NCBI RefSeq assembly: GCF_003965815.1
Contig: NZ_RXOE01000003.1
Coordinates: 310,001 to 374,000, forward strand
Direction: 5' to 3'
Source: Variovorax gossypii
GTDB lineage: Bacteria > Pseudomonadota > Gammaproteobacteria > Burkholderiales > Burkholderiaceae_C
Length of the DNA stretch: 64,000 nucleotides
Below the pieces are notes generated by a model. That model was not told the DNA's origin. It made no database searches and saw only the letters and a program-made list of their open reading frames with translations. Shown piece by piece: positions 43,708 to 52,675 of this stretch. Made by a program: the position numbers and the translations under genes. Position 1 is the stretch's first letter. The number at the start of each line of letters is the position of its first letter.

Positions 43708-44493
43708 ATGTACCTGCATCCCCTCATTGCCAATGTGCCTCCGGCAGAGCGCGAGGCGCTCGTCCAGAGCTGCGAGCTGCGTTCCTTCAGGCGCAACGAG
43801 ACGGTGCTCGCCGCCGATACCTGGACCGACCGGATCTATTGCGTGGCCAGCGGCCTGCTGCGCGTCGTCGTCCACGGCAAGGGCAGCGCGCAAGGCACCG
43901 ACGTCACCACCGACTTCATCCGGCAGGACGATTTCTTCATGGGGCCGTCCCTTGCGCAGGACGGCTACCAGGCCACGCAGACGCTGATCGCGGCGCTGCC
44001 TTCGGCCGTCTATCTGGTGCCGGTGGCCGCCATGCGGCGGCTGTGCGCCGCGCATCCCGAAGTGGCCATCGGCCTGCTCGGGCTCGCGATGAAGCGCATG
44101 GCCGTGGTCAGGGGCCAGCTGCGCCGCATCTCGGCACTGTCGGCCGAAGACCTGGTGAGCCGCGTGCTGCACCAGCTCACGCTGCTCGCGCCGGCGAGCG
44201 CGGGCGGATACGACAAGCGCATCACCCAGTCGGTGATCGCCTCCTACTCGGGCCTTTCGCGCGAGGTGGTCAACAAGACCATGCGCGCGATGGAGAACCG
44301 CGGCCTGGTTCGCAGGGACGAAGACGGCGTGCACGTGTCGCCCGACTTCGCCGCCACCGACTTCGGCGAGCTGCGGCCGGCCGAGCCCGGCCTTTCCGGC
44401 GCTGCGGTGCAGCAGCCGGATGGCCCGATGCTGCCGCCGCAGTTGTTCGATTCGCTGCGCATGCGCGGGGAGCGCGACTCCGGAAACGACTGA
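43708..44493 (+). CDS. Crp/Fnr-family regulator, copy 1
   Basis: A 261-residue regulator: an N-terminal cyclic-nucleotide-binding-like domain (LRSFRRNETVLAADTWTDRI, YCVASGLLRVVV) and a C-terminal winged helix (RITQSVIASYSGLSREVVNK, then RAMENRGLVRRDEDGVHV). It lacks the FNR N-terminal Cys cluster and the clear cAMP-contact RS motif, so the ligand is unknown. A ~35-residue tail after the HTH (PDGPMLPPQLFDSLRMRG) is missing from copy 2. It is probably linked to control of the adjacent fibre locus. Confidence 0.88.
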   Translation: MYLHPLIANVPPAEREALVQSCELRSFRRNETVLAADTWTDRIYCVASGLLRVVVHGKGSAQGTDVTTDFIRQDDFFMGPSLAQDGYQATQTLIAALPSAVYLVPVAAMRRLCAAHPEVAIGLLGLAMKRMAVVRGQLRRISALSAEDLVSRVLHQLTLLAPASAGGYDKRITQSVIASYSGLSREVVNKTMRAMENRGLVRRDEDGVHVSPDFAATDFGELRPAEPGLSGAAVQQPDGPMLPPQLFDSLRMRGERDSGND

Positions 44494-44546
44494 GCCCCCC
44501 ATGTTTATGTGTTTCGCCGACGGGCTCTGGTGCGCATCATGCAGGC

Positions 44547-45203
44547 ATGTATCTGCACCCCCTGATGGCGGGACTTCCGCCGGCGGAACGAGAGGCGCTC
44601 GCCGAATGCAGCAGGCCTCGTTCCTACAAGCGAAACGAAGTCCTGCTGGCGGCAGGCGATACGACCGACCAGATCTATTGCGTGGCCAGCGGCCTGCTGC
44701 GCGTGGTCACGCCGGGCCACGCCGAAGGCTCCGAGATGACGACGGAGCTCATCGGTCCGAACGACTTCTTCTTCGATCTCTCGATCCGGGAAGACCGCTA
44801 CCGGACGAAGCAGACGCTGATCGCCACCTTGCCTTCGTCGGTGTTCCTCGTACCCATCGCGAAGATGCGCGGCCTCTGCGTGCGTCGTCCCGAAGTGGCG
44901 CTGGGCCTGCTCGGGCTCACGATGAAGCGCATGAACGTGCTGCGCGACCAGTTCCGCCGCATCTCCGTGCTTCCCGCCGAAGACCTGGTGCTGCGCGTGC
45001 TGCATGAACTCACCCGCCTCGCACCGATCGGCCCGGGCGGATACGACAAGCGCATCACGCAGTCGGTGATCGCCTCGTACTCCGGGCTCTCGCGGGAGAT
45101 GGTCAACAAGATCATGCGCGCCATGGAAATCCGCGGGCTGGTGCGTCGCGACGAAGACGGCGTGCATGTGGCCGAGGATTTCGTCGCTACCGACTTTGCG
45201 TAG
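44547..45203 (+). CDS. Crp/Fnr-family regulator, copy 2
   Basis: A 218-residue paralogue of the preceding gene; both start MYLHPL and share IYCVASGLLRVV and GGYDKRITQSVIASYSGLSR almost unchanged. The sensor half differs (SIREDRYRTKQTLIATLPSS), so the two probably respond to different signals but bind similar DNA sites. It is a tandem duplicate with 53 bases between the genes. The ATG at 44547 aligns with the start of copy 1. Confidence 0.88.
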   Translation: MYLHPLMAGLPPAEREALAECSRPRSYKRNEVLLAAGDTTDQIYCVASGLLRVVTPGHAEGSEMTTELIGPNDFFFDLSIREDRYRTKQTLIATLPSSVFLVPIAKMRGLCVRRPEVALGLLGLTMKRMNVLRDQFRRISVLPAEDLVLRVLHELTRLAPIGPGGYDKRITQSVIASYSGLSREMVNKIMRAMEIRGLVRRDEDGVHVAEDFVATDFA

Positions 45204-45257
45204 CCTTCGCCCTCGGGCCCGGTGTTTCGAACGGGCCGCAGGTGCGGCAGCCGCGAA

Positions 45258-46271
45258 TCAGCCGTGGCGTTCTTCCGCCAGCGTCTCGGAAGGCCGTTCC
45301 CCGAAGCGCGCACGGTACTGCGCCGCGAAATGTCCCAGGTGAAGAAAGCCGTACTTCTGCGCCACCTCGCGTACGCCGGCTCCGTTGGCTCCGGCTGATG
45401 CCTGCAGTTCGGCCCGCACCCTCTCGAGCCGGGTCTCGCGCAGGAACTCCATCGGACCCTGTCCCGCATGCTGGCGGAAGGCCAGCTGCAGGGCCCTCGC
45501 GCTGCACCCGACCTCGCGGCAGACATCGGCCAGCGACAGAGGCTGGTCGGCATGCGCCTCCATGTACTCCTGGGCCCTGCGGACCACGCGCGGCAGCAGG
45601 CTGCGCCGCTGGGTGTCGCCGGCGAGGGCGCGGGAGTGGTTGTGTCCGGCCGACATCAGCAGGCTGGCCATCAGGTACGCCTCGGCGTGCTCGGCCAGCG
45701 GGCTGCCGGCCTGCAGCGCATTGCCGGCGTCGAGCGTGAGTCGCAGGTAGTCGATGAAGTGCACCAGCGGCGCGAGCGCGGGGTTGTCCAGCGGCACGCC
45801 GAGGTCGAACACCAGGTGTTGCCGGACGGGTGCCTGCAGCAGCGATTCGAGCCGCGAGAGCAGGGCGGGGCGCGCCAGCCGCACGATCAGGTGCGGGCTG
45901 TCGTCGGCCCAGCGCATCGACAGCAGCTCGGTGGGCGAGGGCAGCGACGCGAGGCGGGGCGTGGCGTCCACCTGCTGCGCGCCGCAGCGGATCTCGGCCG
46001 CGCCGCGCAGCGGAATCTGCAGCAGGAAGAAGTCCTGCAGGTAGCCGGGGTCGATCTGCACGCCGGGGCCGTACTGCACGTAGTTGAGGCTCACGTCCCG
46101 GTGCAGCCGGGCGCTGTGGTGGCAGGCATCGAGGTCGGCGCGGGGGCGCAGGGTGACCAGGCCGTGCGGGCAGAACACGCGTGCCACGCTTTCGCGGGCT
46201 TCGTCCACGTCGTGGCTCTCGAAGAGCCGGTAGCGCTGCAGCGGCAGCTGTGGGGTCGCGGCGGTTTCCAT
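45258..46271 (-). CDS. AraC-family transcriptional regulator
   Basis: A 337-residue regulator with an AraC-binding-like N-terminal domain (HHSARLHRDVSLNYVQYGPG, QIPLRGAAEIRCGAQQ) and a C-terminal HTH_18 domain (LSLADVCREVGCSARALQLA, then YGFLHLGHFAAQYRARFGER). This architecture is common in activators of aromatic and related catabolic genes. It is divergent from the SDR-StyA cluster and is its likely regulator. The ATG at 46271 begins the conserved part; the 52 codons before it are not supported. Confidence 0.88.
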   Translation of the reverse strand: METAATPQLPLQRYRLFESHDVDEARESVARVFCPHGLVTLRPRADLDACHHSARLHRDVSLNYVQYGPGVQIDPGYLQDFFLLQIPLRGAAEIRCGAQQVDATPRLASLPSPTELLSMRWADDSPHLIVRLARPALLSRLESLLQAPVRQHLVFDLGVPLDNPALAPLVHFIDYLRLTLDAGNALQAGSPLAEHAEAYLMASLLMSAGHNHSRALAGDTQRRSLLPRVVRRAQEYMEAHADQPLSLADVCREVGCSARALQLAFRQHAGQGPMEFLRETRLERVRAELQASAGANGAGVREVAQKYGFLHLGHFAAQYRARFGERPSETLAEERHG

Positions 46272-46425
46272 GGGGCGAGGGCACCGTAGCAAAAACCGCT
46301 CCTGCCCACAATTCGGGCAGTCCCTCGGCACCTCTGCACGCCCCGGGCCAGAAAACTGCGCGCCAGGGACACGGCCTGCGTTTGCGGGATCCGCCGCGGG
46401 CTCTCCTCCCCATAACGTTCGCTCC

Positions 46426-46443
46426 ACAGGCCGCCCGGCCTGT
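46426..46443. promoter_or_regulatory. Palindrome upstream of the SDR gene
   Basis: ACAGGCC-GCCC-GGCCTGT is a perfect 7-bp inverted repeat 36 bases before the SDR start. It could be an operator or a 5'-UTR hairpin. Confidence 0.35.
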
Positions 46444-46479
46444 TGCCCGATGTTCGATCAACCGAGGAGAGCAAGCGTC

Positions 46480-47271
46480 ATGTTCAAGGGACTCGAAGGC
46501 AGGAGCGCCATCGTCACCGGCGGTTCCACGCTGATAGGCGCCGGCGTGGTGCGTGCACTGCACGCGGCCGGCGTGAAGGTCGTCATCGCCGACATCGATG
46601 CCAGCAACGGCCAGCCGCTGGCCGATTCGCTGGGCGCCGGCGCGCGCTTCGTGCGCACCGACATCACCGACGACGCCCAGGTGAAGGCCTGTGTGGCGGA
46701 GGCGGCCGAGCGCCACGGCGGCGTGCACTTCCTTATCAACCTGGCCTGCTCGTACGTGGACGACGGTTTCAAGTCGCCGCGCGCCGACTGGCTCACCTCG
46801 TTCAACGTGAACGTGGCAAGCGCGGTGGCGATGCTGCAGGCCGTGCATCCGCACATGGTGGCGGCCGGCGGCGGGGCGGTGGTCAATTTCACGAGCATCT
46901 CGTCGAGCGTGGCGCAGACGGGCCGCTGGCTCTATCCGGTGAGCAAGGCCGCGATGGCGCAGCTCACCCGCAACATGGCGATGGATCTTGCGCCCGACCG
47001 CATCCGCGTGAACAGCGTGTCCCCGGGCTGGACATGGTCGGCCGTGATGAACCAGCTCACCAACGGCGACCGCGCCAAGACCGACCGCGTGGCCGCGCCC
47101 TTCCACCTGCTGGGGCGCGTCGGCGACCCCGACGAGGTGGCGCAGGTGGTTCTGTTCCTGTGCTCCGACCACGCGAGCTTCGTGACCGGTGCCGACTATG
47201 CGGTGGACGGCGGCTACTCCGCCATGGGCCCGGAGCAGGCCGTGCCCGCCATTCCCAAGCTGATGGACTGA
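46480..47271 (+). CDS. Short-chain dehydrogenase/reductase
   Basis: A 263-residue classical SDR. NAD(P)-binding TGGSTLIGAG is near residue 14, Asp after the second strand (VIADID) suggests NAD preference, and the catalytic Ser and YxxxK are in TSISSSVAQTG and YPVSKAAM. The usual NNAG reads NLAC, a small deviation. SGxTWSA... and the C-terminal FVTGADYAVDGGYSAMG are typical. A GGAG ribosome site precedes it. It is the first gene of the SDR-StyA1-StyA2B-DLH set and probably oxidises an alcohol or diol made by the monooxygenases. Confidence 0.92.
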   Translation: MFKGLEGRSAIVTGGSTLIGAGVVRALHAAGVKVVIADIDASNGQPLADSLGAGARFVRTDITDDAQVKACVAEAAERHGGVHFLINLACSYVDDGFKSPRADWLTSFNVNVASAVAMLQAVHPHMVAAGGGAVVNFTSISSSVAQTGRWLYPVSKAAMAQLTRNMAMDLAPDRIRVNSVSPGWTWSAVMNQLTNGDRAKTDRVAAPFHLLGRVGDPDEVAQVVLFLCSDHASFVTGADYAVDGGYSAMGPEQAVPAIPKLMD

Positions 47272-47304
47272 CCCGCTCCACGCGGAGCATCGAAGGAGCA
47301 TGAA

Positions 47305-48543
47305 ATGAAGCGAATCGCCATCGTCGGCGCGGGCCAGTCGGGCCTGCAACTGGGTCTCGGACTGCTCGCCGCGGGCTACGAGGTCACGATGTTCAGCAAC
47401 CGCACGGGCGAGGACATCCGCCAGGGCAAGGTCATGTCCAGCCAGTGCATGTTCCACACCTCGCTGCAGATCGAGCGCGACCTGGGCCTGGACCACTGGG
47501 CGAGCGTGTGTCCCACGGTGGACGGCATTGGCCTGGCCGTGCCGCATCCCGAGCAGAAGGGCGCCAAGGTCATCGACTGGGTGGCGCGGCTCAATTCGAG
47601 CGCGCAGTCGGTCGACCAGCGAGTGAAGATCCCGGCCTGGATGGACGAATTCAGGAAGAAGGGCGGTGAGCTGGTCTTCAAGGACGCGGGCATCGACGAG
47701 CTCGAGACCTGCACGCAGAGCCACGATCTCACGCTGGTGGCCAGCGGCAAGGGCGAAATCTCCAGGCTCTTCGAGCGCGACGCGCACAAGTCCACCTACG
47801 ACAAGCCGCAGCGCGCGCTGGCGCTGACCTACGTGAAGGGCATGAAGCCGCGCGAGCCGCACTCGGCCGTGTGCTTCAACCTGATTCCAGGTGTGGGCGA
47901 ATACTTCGTCTTCCCGGCGCTGACGACGACGGGCCCCTGCGAGATCATGGTGTTCGAGGGCGTGCCAGGCGGCCCGATGGACTGCTGGGCCGACGTGAAG
48001 ACGCCGCAGGAGCATCTGGCGCGCAGCAAGTGGATCCTCGACACCTTCACGCCGTGGGAGGCCGAGCGCTGCAGGGATATCGAACTGACCGACGACAACG
48101 GCATCCTCGCAGGCCGCTTCGCGCCGACGGTGCGCAAGCCGGTGGCAACGCTGCCCTCGGGCCGCAAGGTGCTGGGCCTGGCCGACGTGGTGGTGCTCAA
48201 CGACCCGATCACGGGGCAGGGATCGAACAACGCGGCCAAGTGCGCCGACACTTATCTCAAGAGCATCCTCGCGCGCGGCGACGACCCGGCCGACGCCGCA
48301 TGGATGCAGCAGACCTTCGACCGCTACTGGTTCGGCTACGCGCAATGGGTCACGCAGTGGACCAACATGCTGCTGGCCCCGCCGCCGCCCCACGTGCTCA
48401 ACCTGCTCGGCGCCGCCGGCGCGATGCCGCCGCTGGCCAGCGCGTTCGCCAACGGCTTCGACGATCCGCGCACCTACTTCCCGTGGTTCGCCGATCCGGA
48501 CGAGGCCGGGCGCTACATCGAGACCTGCGCGGCGGTCGCCTGA
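47305..48543 (+). CDS. StyA-type FAD monooxygenase (StyA1)
   Basis: A 412-residue flavoprotein of the styrene/indole monooxygenase (StyA) family, group E flavin monooxygenases that use FADH2 supplied by a partner reductase. It has the dinucleotide fold IVGAGQSGLQLGLGL, the family segment YDKPQRALALTYVKGM and the FAD-site DPITGQGSNNAAKCA. It lacks a reductase domain. The next gene encodes a closely similar StyA domain fused to a reductase, so the pair is a StyA1/StyA2B system. As I recall, such a pair from Variovorax paradoxus was found to favour sulfoxidation over styrene epoxidation; the native substrate is unknown. Confidence 0.88.
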   Translation: MKRIAIVGAGQSGLQLGLGLLAAGYEVTMFSNRTGEDIRQGKVMSSQCMFHTSLQIERDLGLDHWASVCPTVDGIGLAVPHPEQKGAKVIDWVARLNSSAQSVDQRVKIPAWMDEFRKKGGELVFKDAGIDELETCTQSHDLTLVASGKGEISRLFERDAHKSTYDKPQRALALTYVKGMKPREPHSAVCFNLIPGVGEYFVFPALTTTGPCEIMVFEGVPGGPMDCWADVKTPQEHLARSKWILDTFTPWEAERCRDIELTDDNGILAGRFAPTVRKPVATLPSGRKVLGLADVVVLNDPITGQGSNNAAKCADTYLKSILARGDDPADAAWMQQTFDRYWFGYAQWVTQWTNMLLAPPPPHVLNLLGAAGAMPPLASAFANGFDDPRTYFPWFADPDEAGRYIETCAAVA

Positions 48544-48562
48544 CCGACGCCGGAGCGAAGGC

Positions 48563-50296
48563 ATGAAGCGACGCGTGGCCATCGTCGGCGCGGGGCAATC
48601 CGGCATGCAGCTCGCGCTGGGACTGCAGCGTGCCGGGCATGAGGTGACGGTCTTCTCGAATCGCGCCCCGCGCGAGATCTTCGAGGGGCCGGTGATGTCC
48701 AGCCAGTGCATGTTCGAGACAGCGCTGCAGACCGAGCGCGAACTGGAGCTGGACTGGTGGGCCGACGAATGCCCGCCGGTGCAGGGCATCGGCATGGCGG
48801 TGCGCAATCCGGAAGGGGGCAAGGCCATCGAATGGAGCGCGATGCTGGACGGCCCCGCCCGGTCGGTGGACCAGCGGCTCAAGATACCCGCCTGGATGGC
48901 CGAGTTCGAGAAGCGCGGCGGCACCCTGGTGCTGCAGGACGTGGGGATCGACGAGCTGGAAGCCTGCGCGCGCTCGCACGAGCTCGTGGTCGTCGCGAGC
49001 GGCAAGGGCGAGATCTCGAGGCTCTTCGAGCGCGACGAGGCGCGGTCTCCTTACGACAAGCCGCAGCGCGCGCTGGCGCTGACCTATGTGAAGGGCATGA
49101 AGCCGCGCGAGCCTCATTCGGCCGTGTGCTTCAACCTGATCCCCGGCGTGGGCGAATACTTCGTGTTCCCCGCGCTGACCACCACGGGCCCCTGCGAGAT
49201 CATGGTGTTCGAAGGCGTGCCCGGCGGCCCGATGGATTGCTGGGAGGACGTGAAGACGCCGCAGGAGCATCTGGCGCGCAGCAAGCGGATCCTCGAAACC
49301 TTCCTGCCTTGGGAAGCCGAGCGCTGCAGGGATATCGAGCTCACCGACGACAACGGCATCCTCTCGGGCCGTTTCACGCCGGTGGTGCGCAAGCCGGTGG
49401 CGACGCTGCCCTCGGGGCGCAAGGTGCTGGGCCTGGCCGATGCGATCGTGCTCAACGACCCGATCACGGGGCAAGGCTCCAACAACGCCGCCAAGTGCGC
49501 CGACATCTACCTGAAGCGCATCCTCGAGAACGTCGACGCGCCCTTCGACGCCGAATGGATGCAGCAGACCTTCGACCGCTACTGGGAAGGCTACGCCCGC
49601 TGGGCCACGGACTGGACCAACAGCCTGCTCGCCCCGCCCCGGCCCCACCTGCAGAAGCTGCTGCAGAGCGCCACCCACATGCCCGCGGTGGCGAGCACCA
49701 TCGTGAACGGCTTCGACGACCCGCGCGCGTTCGCGCCCTGGTGGTTCGACGCCGCGCAGGCCGACCGCTTCCTGGAGGACCGGGCGCGCGAGGCGGCCGT
49801 CGACCGCTTCGACCGGCGCGACTTCCGCAGGGCGCTCGGGCAGTTCAGCACCGGCGTCACCGTCATCACGACGCGGGCCATCGACGGCCGCCGCGTGGGC
49901 ATGACCGCCAACTCGTTCTCCTCGGTCTCGCTCGATCCGCCGCTGGTGCTGTGGAGCCTGGCGCGGCAGGCGCCGAGCGTGGCCGACTTCACCGGCGCCA
50001 GCCACTTCGCGATCAACGTGCTGGCGGCGAACCAGCATCACCTGTCACGGCAGTTCTCCACGCCGCAGCCGGACAAGTTCGGTGGGGTCGACTGCTGCGA
50101 GGGCACGGCCGGCGTGCCGCTGCTCAACGGCGTCATCGCCCGCTTCGTGTGCCGCAACGTGAGGCAGTACGACGGCGGCGACCACCTCATCTTCATCGGC
50201 GAGGTCGAGCGCTACGAGCGCTTCGACGGCGAGCCGCTGGTCTTTCACTCGGGCTACTACCAGGTGACTACGCGGCACCCGGAGTGCGTGCAATGA
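48563..50296 (+). CDS. StyA2B-type monooxygenase-flavin reductase fusion
   Basis: A 577-residue fusion. Residues 1-~405 are a StyA-like monooxygenase with IVGAGQSGMQLALGL and KPQRALALTYVKGMKPREPH identical to StyA1; residues ~413-577 are a StyB/HpaC-like flavin reductase (FRRALGQFSTGVTVITT, GMTANSFSSVSLDPPLVLWS, HFAINVLAANQHHLS). The fusion lets one protein make FADH2 and use it. It follows StyA1 by ~20 bases and may feed reduced flavin to it. Near-identical blocks show that the two genes arose by duplication. Confidence 0.93.
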   Translation: MKRRVAIVGAGQSGMQLALGLQRAGHEVTVFSNRAPREIFEGPVMSSQCMFETALQTERELELDWWADECPPVQGIGMAVRNPEGGKAIEWSAMLDGPARSVDQRLKIPAWMAEFEKRGGTLVLQDVGIDELEACARSHELVVVASGKGEISRLFERDEARSPYDKPQRALALTYVKGMKPREPHSAVCFNLIPGVGEYFVFPALTTTGPCEIMVFEGVPGGPMDCWEDVKTPQEHLARSKRILETFLPWEAERCRDIELTDDNGILSGRFTPVVRKPVATLPSGRKVLGLADAIVLNDPITGQGSNNAAKCADIYLKRILENVDAPFDAEWMQQTFDRYWEGYARWATDWTNSLLAPPRPHLQKLLQSATHMPAVASTIVNGFDDPRAFAPWWFDAAQADRFLEDRAREAAVDRFDRRDFRRALGQFSTGVTVITTRAIDGRRVGMTANSFSSVSLDPPLVLWSLARQAPSVADFTGASHFAINVLAANQHHLSRQFSTPQPDKFGGVDCCEGTAGVPLLNGVIARFVCRNVRQYDGGDHLIFIGEVERYERFDGEPLVFHSGYYQVTTRHPECVQ

Positions 50297-50339
50297 GCGC
50301 GCAGCCTGAACCACTCACCCAATGAACGGAGCAATTCAC

Positions 50340-51575
50340 ATGCAGCAAAAAGCCACCGACACCACGCGGCAGGTCCGCATCCAGGCCACCGATGGAAGCG
50401 GCAGCTTCAGCGGCTATCTCGCCGTGCCGCGCTCGGGCACCGGCCCGGGGTTGGTGCTGGCGCAGGAGATCTTCGGCGTGAACGCCACGATGCGCGAGGT
50501 GGCCGACTACTACGCCGAAGAGGGCTACGTGGTGCTCGTGCCCGACCTGTTTTGGCGGCAGGAGCCCGGCGTGCAGCTCGGCTACTCGCCGGAAGACTGG
50601 CAGCGCGCCTTCGCCCTCTACCAGGGCTTCGACGAAGCCAAGGGCATGGAGGACATGCAGGCGTCCATCACCGCCTTGCGCCAGCGGCCCGAAGTGCAGG
50701 ACGCCAAGGTCGGCGTGCTCGGCTTCTGCCTGGGCGGCAAGCTCGCCTACCTCAGCGCCTGCCGCACCGACGCCGACGTCGCCGTCGGTTACTACGGCGT
50801 GGGCATCGACGCCGCCCTCGACGAAGCCGACAACATCAAGCGCCCCCTCACGCTGCACATCGCCGAGCTCGACAAGTTCTGCCCGCCCGAGGCGCGCGAG
50901 CGCATCGTCGCGGCACTCAAGGGACGCCCCGGCGTTTCGCTGCACGTGTACCCGGGCATGGACCACGCCTTCGCCCGCCTGGGCGGCGAGCACTTCCACA
51001 AGCCCTCGGCCCTGATGGCCCACGAGCGCAGCATCGCCACGCTGAAGGGCGCCATCGGCCCGCACTACGACCTGCCCGCGCTTTGGGACAAGCACTGCGA
51101 GTACGAGTTCGGCACCCGCAACGTCGACGACACCATGTCCACCATGGTGGCCGAGCCCTACGTCAACCACATCCCGACCATGACCGGCGGGGTGGGCTAC
51201 AAGGCGCTGCACGCGTTCTATACGAACCACTTCGTCAACAGCAACCCGCCCGACACCTCGCTGGTGCCGATCTCGCGCACGGTGGGCGCCACGCAGGTGG
51301 TCGACGAGATGCTGTTCTGCTTCACCCACACCACCGAGATCCCGTGGATGCTGCCGGGCGTGGCACCGACCGGAAAGCGCGTGGAGATCCCGCTGCTGGC
51401 GGTCATCAAGTTCCGCGGCGACAAGCTCTATCACGAGCACATCTACTGGGACCAGGCCAGCGTGCTGGTGCAGGTGGGGCTGCTCGATGCGAAGCTGCTG
51501 CCGGTGGCGGGCGTCGAGACGGCACGCAAGCTGCTGGACGAGACGCTGCCTTCGAATACGCTGATGAAGCAGTAG
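50340..51575 (+). CDS. Dienelactone hydrolase fused to an NTF2/SnoaL-like domain
   Basis: A 411-residue protein. Residues ~10-235 are a dienelactone hydrolase-type alpha/beta hydrolase with nucleophile Cys in VGVLGFCLGG, Asp in ELDKFCPPE and His in YPGMDHAFARLG. Residues ~245-400 (YVNHIPTMTGGVGYKALHAF, VVDEMLFCFTHTTEIPW, YHEHIYWDQASVLVQVGLL) look like a SnoaL/NTF2 polyketide-cyclase fold. This fusion is longer than ordinary DLH (~235 aa). The start at 50340 has CGGAG nine bases upstream. As the last gene of the SDR-StyA cluster it may open a lactone produced there. Confidence 0.87.
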   Translation: MQQKATDTTRQVRIQATDGSGSFSGYLAVPRSGTGPGLVLAQEIFGVNATMREVADYYAEEGYVVLVPDLFWRQEPGVQLGYSPEDWQRAFALYQGFDEAKGMEDMQASITALRQRPEVQDAKVGVLGFCLGGKLAYLSACRTDADVAVGYYGVGIDAALDEADNIKRPLTLHIAELDKFCPPEARERIVAALKGRPGVSLHVYPGMDHAFARLGGEHFHKPSALMAHERSIATLKGAIGPHYDLPALWDKHCEYEFGTRNVDDTMSTMVAEPYVNHIPTMTGGVGYKALHAFYTNHFVNSNPPDTSLVPISRTVGATQVVDEMLFCFTHTTEIPWMLPGVAPTGKRVEIPLLAVIKFRGDKLYHEHIYWDQASVLVQVGLLDAKLLPVAGVETARKLLDETLPSNTLMKQ

Positions 51576-51599
51576 GGCAGAGGCTGAAGCCCTGAGGGC

Positions 51600-52517
51600 T
51601 CAGCCCGAAGCCTTCACCGCGTCGACCAGGAAGCGCACGAAGGCCCTTGCCGCATCGGGCAGCGACCGGCCCGCCATGGTTTCGATGGCGAGGTGCCGCT
51701 CGTGCATCTCGCGGTCCTTCAGGGGAATGGCGACCAGCGCCTTGCTCTGCAGCAGCGTGCGGATCGACAGCGGGCCGTAGAAGGCGATACTGCCGCCGCC
51801 AGCCGCCGCGAAGCTCAGCAGCGAATTCGCGTGGTTGCTGGACATGGCCAACTCGTAGCGCAGCTCCTGCCGCGAGCAGCTGGCATCGAGCAGCCGGCGG
51901 ATGGAGCTGTCTTCCTGCGGCAGCCCTAGCGGATACGCCACCACCTGTCGAAGCGACAGCTGCCGCTGCTGCGCGAGCGGATGGTCCATGGCCATCACGG
52001 CGAGGATGGGGCTCGGGTGCCGCAGCTCGACCTCGACGCCCGGTTCGGGCAAGGCGGCCAGGGTGATGCCGACGTCGGCTTCGCCATCGCGCACCAGCCG
52101 AGAGATGTCGGCGGGCGCGCAGACCTCCAGGTGAAAGCGGATGCCCGCGTGCTTGAGGCGGAACTGCGCGATCAGCCTGGGAATGAAGTCGAAGGCGAAG
52201 CCCTCGGTGCTCGCCACGCGCACGTGCCCGGTGCGCAGTCCGCGCAGGCCGGCGATGTCGTTGGCGACGCGCTCGATGTCCTGCTGCGCGCGCTTGGCGT
52301 GCGCGGCCAGCAGCTCACCGGCGGCGTTGGGCACCATGCCGCGCGCATGGCGCTCGAAGAGCAGCGTGTCGAGTTCGCGTTCCAGCCGCGCCACCTGCCG
52401 GCTCACGGCCGATGGCGCCACGTTGAGCTTGAGCGCGGCTTCCTTCACCGAACCGGTCTTCACGACCTCGAGGAAGTAGCGGACCGCGGGTTCCTGCAGG
52501 GCACGAGGCGACGGCAT
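51600..52517 (-). CDS. LysR-family transcriptional regulator
   Basis: A 305-residue LTTR. The winged helix is residues ~10-70 (FLEVVKTGSVKEAALKLNVA, then SAVSRQVARLERELD); a periplasmic-binding-like effector domain follows. It is divergent from a Bug receptor and an amidase gene, and the spacer holds a T-N11-A palindrome. The ATG at 52517 has AGGAG seven bases upstream. It probably controls the receptor-amidase pair. Confidence 0.9.
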   Translation of the reverse strand: MPSPRALQEPAVRYFLEVVKTGSVKEAALKLNVAPSAVSRQVARLERELDTLLFERHARGMVPNAAGELLAAHAKRAQQDIERVANDIAGLRGLRTGHVRVASTEGFAFDFIPRLIAQFRLKHAGIRFHLEVCAPADISRLVRDGEADVGITLAALPEPGVEVELRHPSPILAVMAMDHPLAQQRQLSLRQVVAYPLGLPQEDSSIRRLLDASCSRQELRYELAMSSNHANSLLSFAAAGGGSIAFYGPLSIRTLLQSKALVAIPLKDREMHERHLAIETMAGRSLPDAARAFVRFLVDAVKASG

Positions 52518-52555
52518 GAATGGCTCCTGCGCGTGGGTGGAATGGATGCTGTCGA

Positions 52556-52570
52556 TTGCCGATTCGGCAA
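52556..52570. promoter_or_regulatory. LysR-type T-N11-A box
   Basis: TTGCCGATTCGGCAA is a perfect 7-1-7 palindrome containing T-N11-A (52557-52569). It lies between the divergent LysR and Bug genes, where the recognition site of the regulator is expected. Confidence 0.65.
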
Positions 52571-52675
52571 CGCAGAATTCTAAACATTGCGCTTGTGACA
52601 CCGGCATGACGATCCTAGGATGAACTCGTTCGCACCTCGAACCCCCGTCATCCAGTCGAAATTCCAGGAGTTCCG

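Noticed and set aside
38689-44502. A 1937-codon open frame antisense to the CsgG-like and giant repeat genes
   Set aside because: It is a by-product of the high-GC codon bias and regular composition of the repeat gene. It has no signal peptide, domain or ribosome site, and it crosses two clearly real genes and a terminator.
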